Below, piece after piece: positions 42,325 to 49,854 of a stretch of 64,000 nucleotides of DNA (position 1 is its first letter; each line of letters opens with the position of its first letter). The DNA is from DSVQ01 sp964484765 (GTDB lineage: Bacteria; Planctomycetota; Planctomycetia; Planctomycetales; Planctomycetaceae): positions 23,189 through 87,188 of the forward strand of contig CAZAGI010000026.1 of assembly GCA_964484765.1 (NCBI GenBank), written 5' to 3'. The notes below the pieces were generated by a model. That model had not been told where the DNA came from. It saw only the letters and a program-made list of their open reading frames with translations, and did not search any database. Made by a program: the position numbers and the translations under genes.

Positions 42325-42939
42325 ATGTTCGATCTCGTCATTCAAGGTGGCAAACAAAACGGCAAGCGTCTCACGCTGCCCGAGAATAAATCGATCGTCG
42401 TTGGTCGCGACGAGACTTGTCAGCTGGTGTTGAATTCATCGCTGGTGAGCCGCAAACATTGCGAACTCAAGCAAACCGCGGAGGGAATCTGGGCGACCGA
42501 CCTCGGCAGCCAGAATGGTACCTACGTCAATGAAATACCAGTTACCGAGCCGACTCTGTTGACCGCGGGGGACACGATTCGCATCGGTCCGTTAATTCTG
42601 GAAGCGCAGCGGAGCGATGCGCCGCGTCAGGCTCCTCTCGCCGCCGCCCCCACGCCCAAAGTCACCGTTGTGAAGCCCAAGAAAGATCCCGGGCTCTCGG
42701 ATGACGAGATCGCCGCATGGCTGGGAGAAGGGACGCCTGACCCCAAGGCTGCCAAGCAAGACACGGTGATCTACGAGACCATTCCCGCGGAATTGAAGAC
42801 TGCCGCCGCAAAGCCAGTGGAGACCAAAACTCCAGTCGCATCGCCGGCGGCGAAGAAGTTCCGTTCGGTGAAAGAAGAAGCCGCGGACATCATTCGCCGC
42901 CACTGGGCGCAGGTCCGCGGCACCACGCCTCCGGAGTGA
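42325..42939 (+). CDS. FHA-domain protein
   Basis: About 204 residues from the ATG at 42325 (MFDLVIQGGKQNGKRLTL), with GGTGGG upstream. Residues 20-95 form an FHA domain, with VVGRDETCQLVLNSSLVSRK, then HCELKQ and DLGSQNGTYVN, intact at the phosphothreonine-binding positions. The second half is Pro/Ala/Lys-rich and ends with a helical KKFRSVKEEAADIIRRHW. FHA domains bind phosphorylated partners, often Ser/Thr kinases, none of which is in the window. A terminator follows at 42957. Confidence 0.93.
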   Translation: MFDLVIQGGKQNGKRLTLPENKSIVVGRDETCQLVLNSSLVSRKHCELKQTAEGIWATDLGSQNGTYVNEIPVTEPTLLTAGDTIRIGPLILEAQRSDAPRQAPLAAAPTPKVTVVKPKKDPGLSDDEIAAWLGEGTPDPKAAKQDTVIYETIPAELKTAAAKPVETKTPVASPAAKKFRSVKEEAADIIRRHWAQVRGTTPPE

Positions 42940-42956
42940 CCACGAGAAATAGCACA

Positions 42957-42992
42957 GCCGTCGCACTGACCGACAGGGCGACGGCTTGTTTT
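42957..42992 (+). terminator. Terminator after FHA gene
   Basis: GCCGTCGC, a 13-base loop and GCGACGGC form an 8-bp GC-rich stem followed by TTGTTTT. It lies 18 bases after the FHA stop, and on the other strand it is followed by an A/C-rich stretch, so it could serve the convergent small gene at 43005 as well. Confidence 0.75.
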
Positions 42993-43004
42993 CGCGATCG
43001 GAGC

Positions 43005-43253
43005 TTACTCGGCGTCAGCGGTCACGCCAGCTTCTTTGTCCGCTTTGCGTTGCAGCAATTCAGCGTTATTGGCTTCCACTGTTGCAACAGCGCGTAAACG
43101 GCGTCGCAGGGCGACACAGTCGGCATTCCACTTCCGCCAGGCCGGGTCGGCTTTGAGCGTCGCGGGTTCATTTCCCAGCTTGGACGCGCGTTGCGCCAAG
43201 GTTGCTTCCGCGAGTTGCAGTTGCCGTTCGAGGGTCGTTCGTGACAGAGGCAT
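43005..43253 (-). CDS. Small coiled-coil-like protein
   Basis: An 82-residue protein rich in Ala, Leu, Arg, Glu with heptad-like helices (MPLSRTTLERQLQLAEATLA; WRKWNADCVALRRRLRAVAT). No family recognised. The compact size, normal composition and the terminator just downstream support a real gene. It is probably cytoplasmic. The 285-base gap 43254-43538 upstream contains no other gene that I could support. Confidence 0.6.
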   Translation of the reverse strand: MPLSRTTLERQLQLAEATLAQRASKLGNEPATLKADPAWRKWNADCVALRRRLRAVATVEANNAELLQRKADKEAGVTADAE

Positions 43254-43538
43254 GACTCAACTGAACCTTTCTTCCGTGCCGGCGCGATCCCGACTGCACA
43301 CGGTTGGAATCTGACGGGAACCTCCCTGGCGTGGGCGTGCGCCGCAAACCGGGGAAAATCTACGAACCCGAGAGCGTATCGCACGGCCCCGCAGCTGTCC
43401 AGTGAGCTGTTCCGGGGTGTGTTCTTGCGCACACTTAATCCGGTGTCTTGATACGCGTGGAGGACTGGGAAAAGGCTGGAATCCGCGCTATCGTTAGGGA
43501 CAAGACCGTTCGCCAACCGTTCTCCGAGATATTCACCG

Positions 43539-43898
43539 ATGGGCTTCATTGACCTGGCCTCGATTCCCGCAATTGAACCCGTTCCCGGCTGCCGGATGCG
43601 GACGCCGTTCGGGCAGAACCTGATGTTGTCCTACCTCGAAATGGACGACGGCGCGGAGGTTCCGTTGCATCAACATCCGCATGAGCAGGGCGGCATTCTG
43701 ATCAAAGGGCAAGTGCAGCTCACCATTGGTGATGAAACCCGTGTGGTGAACGCCGGGTCGCTGTTCATCATTCCGCCGAACACGCCGCATCGCGCGGTGG
43801 CGGTCAATGGCCCGGCAGTGGTGTTGGATGTTTTTAGCCCCATTCGCGAAGACTATGCCGAGCTTGCTAACCGCTACATCCCGCCAGTGGTGCGCTGA
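43539..43898 (+). CDS. Cupin-domain protein
   Basis: A 119-residue single cupin. Metal ligands follow the pattern in VPLHQHPHEQGGILIKGQVQ (motif 1: HxHx(3-4)E-type) and in FIIPPNTPHRAV (motif 2). Cupins of this size may be dioxygenases, isomerases or simple sensor proteins; no more can be said. The gene runs just ahead of two small ORFs on the same strand. Confidence 0.9.
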   Translation: MGFIDLASIPAIEPVPGCRMRTPFGQNLMLSYLEMDDGAEVPLHQHPHEQGGILIKGQVQLTIGDETRVVNAGSLFIIPPNTPHRAVAVNGPAVVLDVFSPIREDYAELANRYIPPVVR

Positions 43899-43919
43899 TT
43901 CAGCAGAAGGAAAACGGCC

Positions 43920-44060
43920 ATGGCCCAATCCAAACCCGGCCCTCGTCGACCCGCAACCAAATTTCCGCATTTGCAGAAACAGATGCGCAAGAACGCCGTC
44001 CCGAAGCAGCCCGTTCCGCCAAAGTTCACCGGCCGCCCGCAAGGGCCGTCGAAACCGTAG
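43920..44060 (+). CDS. Very short basic peptide gene
   Basis: A 46-residue ORF starting at the ATG at 43920 (MAQSKPGPRRPATKFPHLQK), preceded by AGAAGGA. It is strongly basic and proline-rich, and its TAG stop overlaps the GTG start of the next gene (TAGTG at 44058-44062), an arrangement that often means translational coupling. No homology is known to me. It could also be chance, since there is no independent evidence of expression. Confidence 0.42.
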   Translation: MAQSKPGPRRPATKFPHLQKQMRKNAVPKQPVPPKFTGRPQGPSKP

Positions 44061-44350
44061 TGGCTGACGACGTCGTTCTCGAACCAACTTCACGCCACAG
44101 AAGCGGGCAGAGTGTGAGTCAGTCAACGGACCAAGAACGCATTCAGCGACTCGAGCGTACGGTCTTCTGGCTGAAGATGGGACTGATCGTTTTGATCGTG
44201 GGCCTGGTTGCCTTGGCGATTCCTCCCGTCGCCGCAATTCTGGGTGCGATCCTGTTCGTCGTGGTGGTCGGCGGCGGCATGATAGTGTTCATCACGTCCA
44301 TCATCTGCCTGCTCGATCGAGTTTTCCCTGCTTCCAAACCGAAGGCTTAG
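44060..44350 (+). CDS. Small membrane protein with two TM segments
   Basis: A 96-residue protein from a GTG at 44060, the G being shared with the preceding stop. A polar N-terminus (RHRSGQSVSQSTDQERIQRL) precedes two hydrophobic segments, WLKMGLIVLIVGLVALAIP and VAAILGAILFVVVVGGGMI. No family was recognised. The 249 bases from 44351 to 44599 hold only weak ORFs on the minus strand that I do not trust. Confidence 0.6.
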   Translation: MADDVVLEPTSRHRSGQSVSQSTDQERIQRLERTVFWLKMGLIVLIVGLVALAIPPVAAILGAILFVVVVGGGMIVFITSIICLLDRVFPASKPKA

Positions 44351-44599
44351 CGGGCCGCTTCCGCAAAGTGGGCGATTATCGACCAGTTTCGTAAGTGCCG
44401 GACAACGGTGGTTGCGGGTGAGGGTTCCCTCGATCCATTCGCGAATCACGAACCAGTTCGGGCGCGGCAGATGATATGCGAATGGAATCTCAGACAGGCG
44501 GATCGTCATCGAGAGCACCTTTTCTGCCCACACATGAGGAACGGTTTTGATGGTCTCGCGATCGTTTCGTGAACGGTGCCAGCGCCTCTCGTTCATAGT

Positions 44600-44782
44600 T
44601 CAGCGGAAAAACTGCAACTGATCCAGACAGCCTTGGACGAAGACCGCGATGGTGAAAAACAAGAACGCGAGGCCGAGTTGATCGCTCCGTCGCCAGCGCC
44701 ACGGAGCGAACCACTCGACGGGTTCCGGCAGCCGATCATCGTCGGGGAGCGTGTCCATTCCGCCAACGCTAACTCCGGCCAT
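44600..44782 (-). CDS. Possible small membrane protein
   Basis: A 60-residue frame from the ATG at 44782 with PEPVEWFAPWRWRRSDQLGL and a single hydrophobic stretch (LGLAFLFFTIAVFVQGCL) near the end. The composition looks protein-like and the tail resembles the N-terminal part of membrane-anchored helix-hairpin-helix proteins, which would make it a truncated remnant. There is no ribosome-site evidence, so the call is weak. Confidence 0.35.
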   Translation of the reverse strand: MAGVSVGGMDTLPDDDRLPEPVEWFAPWRWRRSDQLGLAFLFFTIAVFVQGCLDQLQFFR

Positions 44783-44968
44783 GATCGTGGTCAATCCGTT
44801 GTATCGCGTTCTCCACCTGCGCACCGTGCGTTTCGTCGGGAACTTTCACAGTTGATTCGCGGCGATTATAATGGATATTTGTGTCCGCAATGGGGCGGGT
44901 CGAGATTTCAGCGTGACGAGCGGTCAAGTCCGTCACCAGTGCATCACCCTCTGACGAGAAGAAGCAGC

Positions 44969-45457
44969 ATGATTCACGAAGTGTCCGGCGACATTCTGTT
45001 GTCCAAAGCTCAGGCCGTTGCGCATGGCATTGCTCCTAACGATCACTTCGACCAGGGCTTGGCCCTCGCGCTGCGGGAAAAGTGGCCGATGATGGCCAAG
45101 GACTTCCGCCATTTCGCGAATCAGTGCCATCCAAAATCGGGCGAAATCTGGTTCTGGGGCGGGGTCGATGCACGGGTCTATTGCCTGCTCACCCAAGAGG
45201 GCGATCACGCCCATGGTTCCAAGCCGGGGAAAGCCACAGTCGCGAACGTCCATCACTGCTTGCGGCGGCTCCGGCATGCACTGGAAACAAGCGATGTGTA
45301 CAGCCTCGCGATTCCAAAATTGGCCACCGGCGTGGGAGGACTCGCATGGTCGGACGTGTCGCCGTTGATCCAATCGCACCTCGGCGACTTGAAGATTCCG
45401 GTCTACGTCTACACAGTTTATCAGCCAGGAGTGCAGGCGAACGAACCGGGTCGGTGA
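44969..45457 (+). CDS. Macrodomain protein
   Basis: A 162-residue macrodomain from the ATG at 44969 (MIHEVSGDILLSKAQAVAHG). The segment GIAPNDHFDQGLALALREKW and the nucleotide-loop region PKLATGVGGLAWSDVSPLIQ match the ADP-ribose-binding pattern. Macrodomains bind or hydrolyse ADP-ribose adducts or O-acetyl-ADP-ribose. The longer ORF from 44576 starts in sequence with no macrodomain features. It is separated by 65 bases from the esterase gene; functional links are not apparent. Confidence 0.85.
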   Translation: MIHEVSGDILLSKAQAVAHGIAPNDHFDQGLALALREKWPMMAKDFRHFANQCHPKSGEIWFWGGVDARVYCLLTQEGDHAHGSKPGKATVANVHHCLRRLRHALETSDVYSLAIPKLATGVGGLAWSDVSPLIQSHLGDLKIPVYVYTVYQPGVQANEPGR

Positions 45458-45522
45458 GGTTCGGGACCGCATCGTGCCGCATTCCGTGGCAACTTCACCT
45501 CGAGTTCACAGGAGTGCGTGCC

Positions 45523-46416
45523 ATGCTGTCGCCGAAGCCGAATCGTTATGTGTGGGTTGCGTGGACGCTCGCGGTTCTGGCGATGCCGTGGGGCTTGATC
45601 TCCGCGGCGGAGATGAAAGTCACTCGTGATGTGAAATACACCGAGCCGGCTCACGAGCGGCATGTGCTGGATGTCTACGCCCCCGCCGACGCGAAAAAAC
45701 TGCCGGTCGTGTTCTGGATTCACGGCGGGGGCTGGCAAGCCGGTGACAAAACGAGCGTGCAATTGAAGCCGCAGGCGTTTGTAGACCGCGGCTTCGTTTT
45801 CGTTTCGACCAATTACCGATTGCTGCCGAGCGTGGACATGGGCACGATCATTCGCGACGTGGCCAAGTCGCTGCACTGGGTGCATGACCATGTCGGCGAG
45901 TACGGCGGCGATCCCAGTCGCGTGCTGGTGATGGGGCATTCCGCGGGAGCACAGTTGGCGGCACTCCTTTGCACCGATGATCGTTATCTGAAAGCGGAAG
46001 GGTTGTCGCTGGAGTTCATCAAGGGTTGTGTGCCGGTGGACGGTGACACGTATGATGTCCCCGCGATGATTGAAACCGCGGAGACCCGTCGCCGCGTGCA
46101 TGGTCAGCCGCAAGCCAAGTTCGGCCATCGCGAGAAATTTGGCAACGATCCCGAAAAGCACCGTGATTTTTCGGCGGTCACGCATGTGGCTAAAGACAAG
46201 CACATCCCGCCGTTTCTGATCCTGCACGTTGCCGATCACCCGGACGTCTCCGCGCAGGCGCAACGTCTGGGCGCGGTGTTGAAAGCCGCCGACATCCCCG
46301 TTCGCGTGTTTGGCGCCCAGGAAACGAACCACACACGGATCAATGCCGAACTGGGCCTGACCGACGACCCTTCGTCGAAAGCGCTGTTCGAGTTCGTCGC
46401 TGCTGCGCTCAAGTAA
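45523..46416 (+). CDS. Alpha/beta hydrolase (BD-FAE type)
   Basis: About 297 residues from the ATG at 45523, with a signal peptide (WVAWTLAVLAMPWGLISAA). The fold is an alpha/beta hydrolase of the feruloyl-esterase-like (HGGGW) class: WIHGGGWQAGDKTS is the oxyanion motif, GHSAGAQLAALL holds the Ser nucleophile (GxSxG) and ETNHTRINAEL the likely His. A plausible Asp acid residue is in HVADHPDVS. It is followed by a sulfatase gene 64 bases on, so both may process sulfated, acylated polysaccharide. Confidence 0.91.
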   Translation: MLSPKPNRYVWVAWTLAVLAMPWGLISAAEMKVTRDVKYTEPAHERHVLDVYAPADAKKLPVVFWIHGGGWQAGDKTSVQLKPQAFVDRGFVFVSTNYRLLPSVDMGTIIRDVAKSLHWVHDHVGEYGGDPSRVLVMGHSAGAQLAALLCTDDRYLKAEGLSLEFIKGCVPVDGDTYDVPAMIETAETRRRVHGQPQAKFGHREKFGNDPEKHRDFSAVTHVAKDKHIPPFLILHVADHPDVSAQAQRLGAVLKAADIPVRVFGAQETNHTRINAELGLTDDPSSKALFEFVAAALK

Positions 46417-46480
46417 ATCGCTTGATCGGCCGGGCTCCTGACGACTTCCTTTTCCACCGACCATCCTTGGGTGCGCTCCC

Positions 46481-48190
46481 ATGACACGCCTGCTATTGAT
46501 CCTGCAGCTGTGTGCGACGACGAATCCACTCCACGCGGCGGCCAAACCAAATATCGTCATCGTTCTCAGCGATGACATGGGCTACTCGGACATCGGCTGT
46601 TATGGCGGCGAGATCGACACGCCGACGTTGAATGGTCTCGCAGCGAACGGGTTGCGGTTTACGCAGTTTTACAACACGGCCCGGTGTTGTCCCACGCGGG
46701 CCGCGTTGCTCACCGGGCTGTATCCGCATCAGGCGGGCATCGGCCACATGATGGAAGACCGCGGCCACGACGGGTACCGCGGTGATCTTAACCGGCATTG
46801 CGTGACCATCGCTGAGGTGTTGAAACCGGCCGGCTATCGCACCTACGTCACCGGAAAATGGCACGTGACAAAAGCGCTGCAACCGAAATCGGATGCGGAA
46901 AAACACAATTGGCCGTTACAGCGCGGTTTCGATCGTTTTTACGGCACGATCATCGGCGGCGGCAGTTTTTGGGATCCGGCATTTCTCACGCGCGACAATA
47001 CGCCGGTGTCGGCGTTTGCCGATTCCGAGTACCGGCCCGCGGAACCGTTCTACTATACCGATGCCATCAGCGATCACGCCGTGCGGTACGTACGCGATCA
47101 CCAGACGCAACATGCCGATCAGCCGTTCTTTCTGTACGTGGCTTACACGGCAGCACATTGGCCGATGCACGCCCGCGAACAGGAGATCGCCAAATACCGT
47201 GGAAAGTACGCGGGAGGATATCAGGCGATTCGCGAGCAGCGCTACCAACGGATGATGGAACACGGCGTGATTGCACGCGACGCGACGACGGTCACAACCG
47301 TGCCTGCCGGTCTGGAAGGCACTCCGAATTGGGGCTGGGATCAACGTAACATGGAAGTCTTCGCGGCGATGGTTGACCGCATGGATCAGGGTCTCGGTCG
47401 ATTAGTCGAATCATTGAAATCGACCGGGCAGCTCGACAACACGCTGTTTTTCTATCTCCAGGACAACGGCGGTTGCGCGGAAGGCATGGGCCGGGGAAAG
47501 AAAGGTGAACCGCGTGCGGAGCAACCGTCCCTGCCGGCGATGCGGGCTGAAGAATTGCAGACGGCACTGATTCCCAAGCAGACCCGCGACGGTTTCCCCA
47601 TGCGACAGGGAAAAGGCGTGCTGGCCGGTGGAGCGGATACCTACATCGGCTACGGGGAAGCCTGGGCGGCGGTGTCCAACACACCGTTCCGCGAGTACAA
47701 ACATTGGGTGCATGAAGGGGGAATCTCGACGCCGTTGATTGTGCACTGGCCCGCGGGAATGGCCCCCGATCAGCGCGGCGGACTGCGCCATCAACCGGGA
47801 CATCTCGTGGACTTGATGGCGACTTGCGTGGATGTCGCCGGGGCGAAGTACCCGCAGGAAGTCGCGGGGCAAGCGATCAAACCGCTGCGGGGTGTCAGTC
47901 TGCGACCGGCGCTGGCGGCACAACCACTCGATCGCAAAGAGCCCCTCTTCTGGGAACACGAAGGCAACCGGGCCGTGCGCGACGGCCGCTGGAAACTTGT
48001 CGCGAAGGGAAACCAGCCGTGGGAGTTGTACGACATTGATGCCGATCGCAGCGAACAACGCAATCTGGCTGCGGATCAACCCGAGAAAGTGCGGGAACTC
48101 GCGGCGAAATGGGACGCCTACGCCGCCGTGAGCGATGTCCTGCCGCTGGGAGCGTGGAAGGCGAAAGCTGTTTCACGATCACCGGAATAA
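46481..48190 (+). CDS. Sulfatase (arylsulfatase-type, formylglycine)
   Basis: A 569-residue exported sulfatase with a short signal peptide (MTRLLLILQLCATTNPLHA). The metal-binding start IVIVLSDDMGYSDIGCYGGE, the formylglycine motif CCPTRAALLTGLYPHQAGIG (Cys-x-Pro-x-Arg) and GKWHVTKAL are all canonical. The distal FWEHEGNRAVRDGRWKLVAK supports a large sulfatase of the arylsulfatase A type. Substrates are unknown. Confidence 0.94.
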   Translation: MTRLLLILQLCATTNPLHAAAKPNIVIVLSDDMGYSDIGCYGGEIDTPTLNGLAANGLRFTQFYNTARCCPTRAALLTGLYPHQAGIGHMMEDRGHDGYRGDLNRHCVTIAEVLKPAGYRTYVTGKWHVTKALQPKSDAEKHNWPLQRGFDRFYGTIIGGGSFWDPAFLTRDNTPVSAFADSEYRPAEPFYYTDAISDHAVRYVRDHQTQHADQPFFLYVAYTAAHWPMHAREQEIAKYRGKYAGGYQAIREQRYQRMMEHGVIARDATTVTTVPAGLEGTPNWGWDQRNMEVFAAMVDRMDQGLGRLVESLKSTGQLDNTLFFYLQDNGGCAEGMGRGKKGEPRAEQPSLPAMRAEELQTALIPKQTRDGFPMRQGKGVLAGGADTYIGYGEAWAAVSNTPFREYKHWVHEGGISTPLIVHWPAGMAPDQRGGLRHQPGHLVDLMATCVDVAGAKYPQEVAGQAIKPLRGVSLRPALAAQPLDRKEPLFWEHEGNRAVRDGRWKLVAKGNQPWELYDIDADRSEQRNLAADQPEKVRELAAKWDAYAAVSDVLPLGAWKAKAVSRSPE

Positions 48191-48196
48191 CAGTCG

Positions 48197-49495
48197 TTAC
48201 CGCGACCAGTCAATGCGGGCATACAGGCCGCGGAGCTTGGCGGCCCGCGCGGGATGAAACGCCGCAACGTGAGCGATGCGCCCGGCGAGATGCGCCGAGT
48301 AATTCGGGTGTTGTTCACGATTCTGCGTTGCCGGGCCGTGGCTCACACAGTTGGTAAGGATCGCCTTCAACGTGTCGAAATCACGGCGACAAACATGGGG
48401 ACGCTCATTCACGACGAGTCCTGTCACCACTTGCCGCTGATGTCGCCGCAGCACCTGGCGCTTCTTGCGGTTCGAATGAAACCGTTCGGTCCGAATGATC
48501 AATTCCACCAGTTGAATGAACAACCGCAGTTTCGTGTCGAGCGATTCATCGCCGGAGAACGTGAGATCATCGGCATAGCGCGAGTACCGGACGTGGAATG
48601 ACTTCGCAAGGCCAGCCAGACGTTGATCGAGATAGTACGCGGAAAGATTCGCGAGTGCCGGCGACGTTGGTGCCCCCTGTGGCAGGTGACGTCGCCGATA
48701 CCGCCACGCCGCGGACGGGTCTTCCTGTGGTGATGTGAGGTTGGTAGGGATCGCTGCGGTCGTTAATCGTGCGAGCCAGAGGGCGGCTTCCCGGGAGTAA
48801 CCCAGCGTGCGAAAGATCGCCACCACCCGGTTGAACGTCACCGAAGCGTAGAAGTCCTGCAGATCAAACCGCAACAGCAGCGCCGGTTGCTGATGGACTG
48901 CGGCATGCGTGCGGATGGAGCGTTGTTTGACAAACCCATGTGCCGCGCTCGAGACCGGCACGCGGTCGAGCAGTTCGCGCAGAATCTTGCGCTGCATCGC
49001 CCGCAGTTCTCTCTTTGGGGATTCGATCAACCGCACACCGCCGGTTTTCTTTTTCCGCCAGGTGTAATGGTAATGCGATTGCCGCGTGCCATCGGGTCGG
49101 CCTTTGCGACAGTGGTGGGCGAGCCACGCGAGCCGGTTGACGGGCATGCCGAGCCACCGGGCGATGTCGTCGGCCGTGTGCAGAATCGGCAGCTTCCATC
49201 GTGCCAGTTTTTCGGCGTCGCCATCTTGTGCCAGATCGAGATAGGTGCCGATGCGCGGATTGCGGAAGCAGAAGGCGCGCGGCGGTTTTTCGACTTCAAC
49301 GAGCGCCGATCGTGGCGACCGCCGTTTGGGAAACCCGCGAGTAAAGTGAAAGAAACATGAGCGTGTCCCAGGCGGACGACCGTCGCCGGAAGAACGCCGG
49401 CGTGAACTTCGTGGTGGCGGACCCATCAGCCAACGGATCAGCGCGTGCGTGAGGACCATCCCCACGGCGATCACCACAAACATCCACCAATCCAT
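48197..49495 (-). CDS. Retron-type reverse transcriptase
   Basis: About 432 residues from the ATG at 49495 (MDWWMFVVIA). Motifs of retron reverse transcriptases appear in order: HAAVH (197-201, counterpart of the retron NAxxH box), catalytic RFDLQDFYASV (Asp211), QGAPTSP (273-279), YADD (307-310) and VTGLVVN (357-363, the VTG box that guides RNA recognition). There is no maturase X or HNH domain, arguing against a group II intron. Residues 1-24 are hydrophobic and may anchor the protein, followed by a basic linker to about 65. A structured RNA candidate lies just upstream, starting 52 bases before the ATG. The nearest relatives known to me are myxobacterial retron enzymes such as Mx162. Confidence 0.93.
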   Translation of the reverse strand: MDWWMFVVIAVGMVLTHALIRWLMGPPPRSSRRRSSGDGRPPGTRSCFFHFTRGFPKRRSPRSALVEVEKPPRAFCFRNPRIGTYLDLAQDGDAEKLARWKLPILHTADDIARWLGMPVNRLAWLAHHCRKGRPDGTRQSHYHYTWRKKKTGGVRLIESPKRELRAMQRKILRELLDRVPVSSAAHGFVKQRSIRTHAAVHQQPALLLRFDLQDFYASVTFNRVVAIFRTLGYSREAALWLARLTTAAIPTNLTSPQEDPSAAWRYRRRHLPQGAPTSPALANLSAYYLDQRLAGLAKSFHVRYSRYADDLTFSGDESLDTKLRLFIQLVELIIRTERFHSNRKKRQVLRRHQRQVVTGLVVNERPHVCRRDFDTLKAILTNCVSHGPATQNREQHPNYSAHLAGRIAHVAAFHPARAAKLRGLYARIDWSR

Positions 49496-49547
49496 CGGTG
49501 CGAATCTCAACCGGCGACAGCGTAAGCGTGTTTCCCAGAAAAACCCC

Positions 49548-49721
49548 TCGGTTCGCGGGACGCACAACTGTTCTTGTGCCGGAGAATTGGACTTGCGGGG
49601 TCTGCAAGTCCGATTCTCCACCGTGTAACGGGTCCACCATCGCGACCACGGGGTAACCCCGCAGTGTGACACGAGCCGTATTGCAGACTCGCGCACGGAT
49701 CTTGTGCGTCCCGCGAACCGA
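49548..49721 (-). ncRNA. Candidate retron msr-msd RNA
   Basis: Read on the minus strand this 174-base segment begins and ends with a perfect 20-bp inverted repeat (49702-49721 and 49548-49567), as in retron a1/a2 ends, and the reverse transcriptase starts 52 bases after it. In between, from 5' to 3', there is a 7-bp hairpin with a 12-base loop (about 49694-49669), a CGGGG-TTA-CCCCG hairpin (about 49661-49649) and a 16-bp hairpin with one mismatch and a 7-base loop (49619-49581), which would be the msd stem. The branch guanosine would be the G at 49701 next to a1, by inference. The element might otherwise be a palindromic repeat. Confidence 0.7.
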
Positions 49722-49767
49722 TGGCGTGATGATAGCGAGTTTGTCCCGAAGCGCCGATTGCAACAAG

Positions 49768-49851
49768 ATCAGAGCCGCGACCGTCAGGGAGAGAGTTCTT
49801 GTCGCTGCACGATGAACAGGAAACACGCTCCCTCACGGTCGCGGCTCTGAT
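49768..49851. repeat. Long inverted repeat upstream of the retron candidate
   Basis: Two 24-base arms (49768-49791 and 49828-49851) are reverse complements with a single mismatch and 36 bases between, giving a very stable stem-loop. It starts 4 bases after the stop of the upstream PadR-linked gene, on the same strand as the retron. There is no T-run, so it may be a bidirectional hairpin or a dispersed palindromic repeat. Confidence 0.6.
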
Positions 49852-49854
49852 GCA

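Noticed and set aside
43254..43538. Possible riboswitch upstream of the cupin gene
   Set aside because: Looked for cobalamin or other class signatures and found none; some stem potential only.
44123..44596. 157-codon minus-strand frame between the small membrane gene and the macrodomain gene
   Set aside because: Part looks protein-like near its start but most is antisense to a membrane protein; no family could be named.
45421..46578. 385-codon minus-strand ORF opposite the esterase
   Set aside because: Antisense to an intact alpha/beta hydrolase.
48197..49495. Group II intron or diversity-generating retroelement
   Set aside because: No maturase or HNH domain, no intron domain V-like hairpin next to the RT, and no template/variable repeat pair was seen near it.
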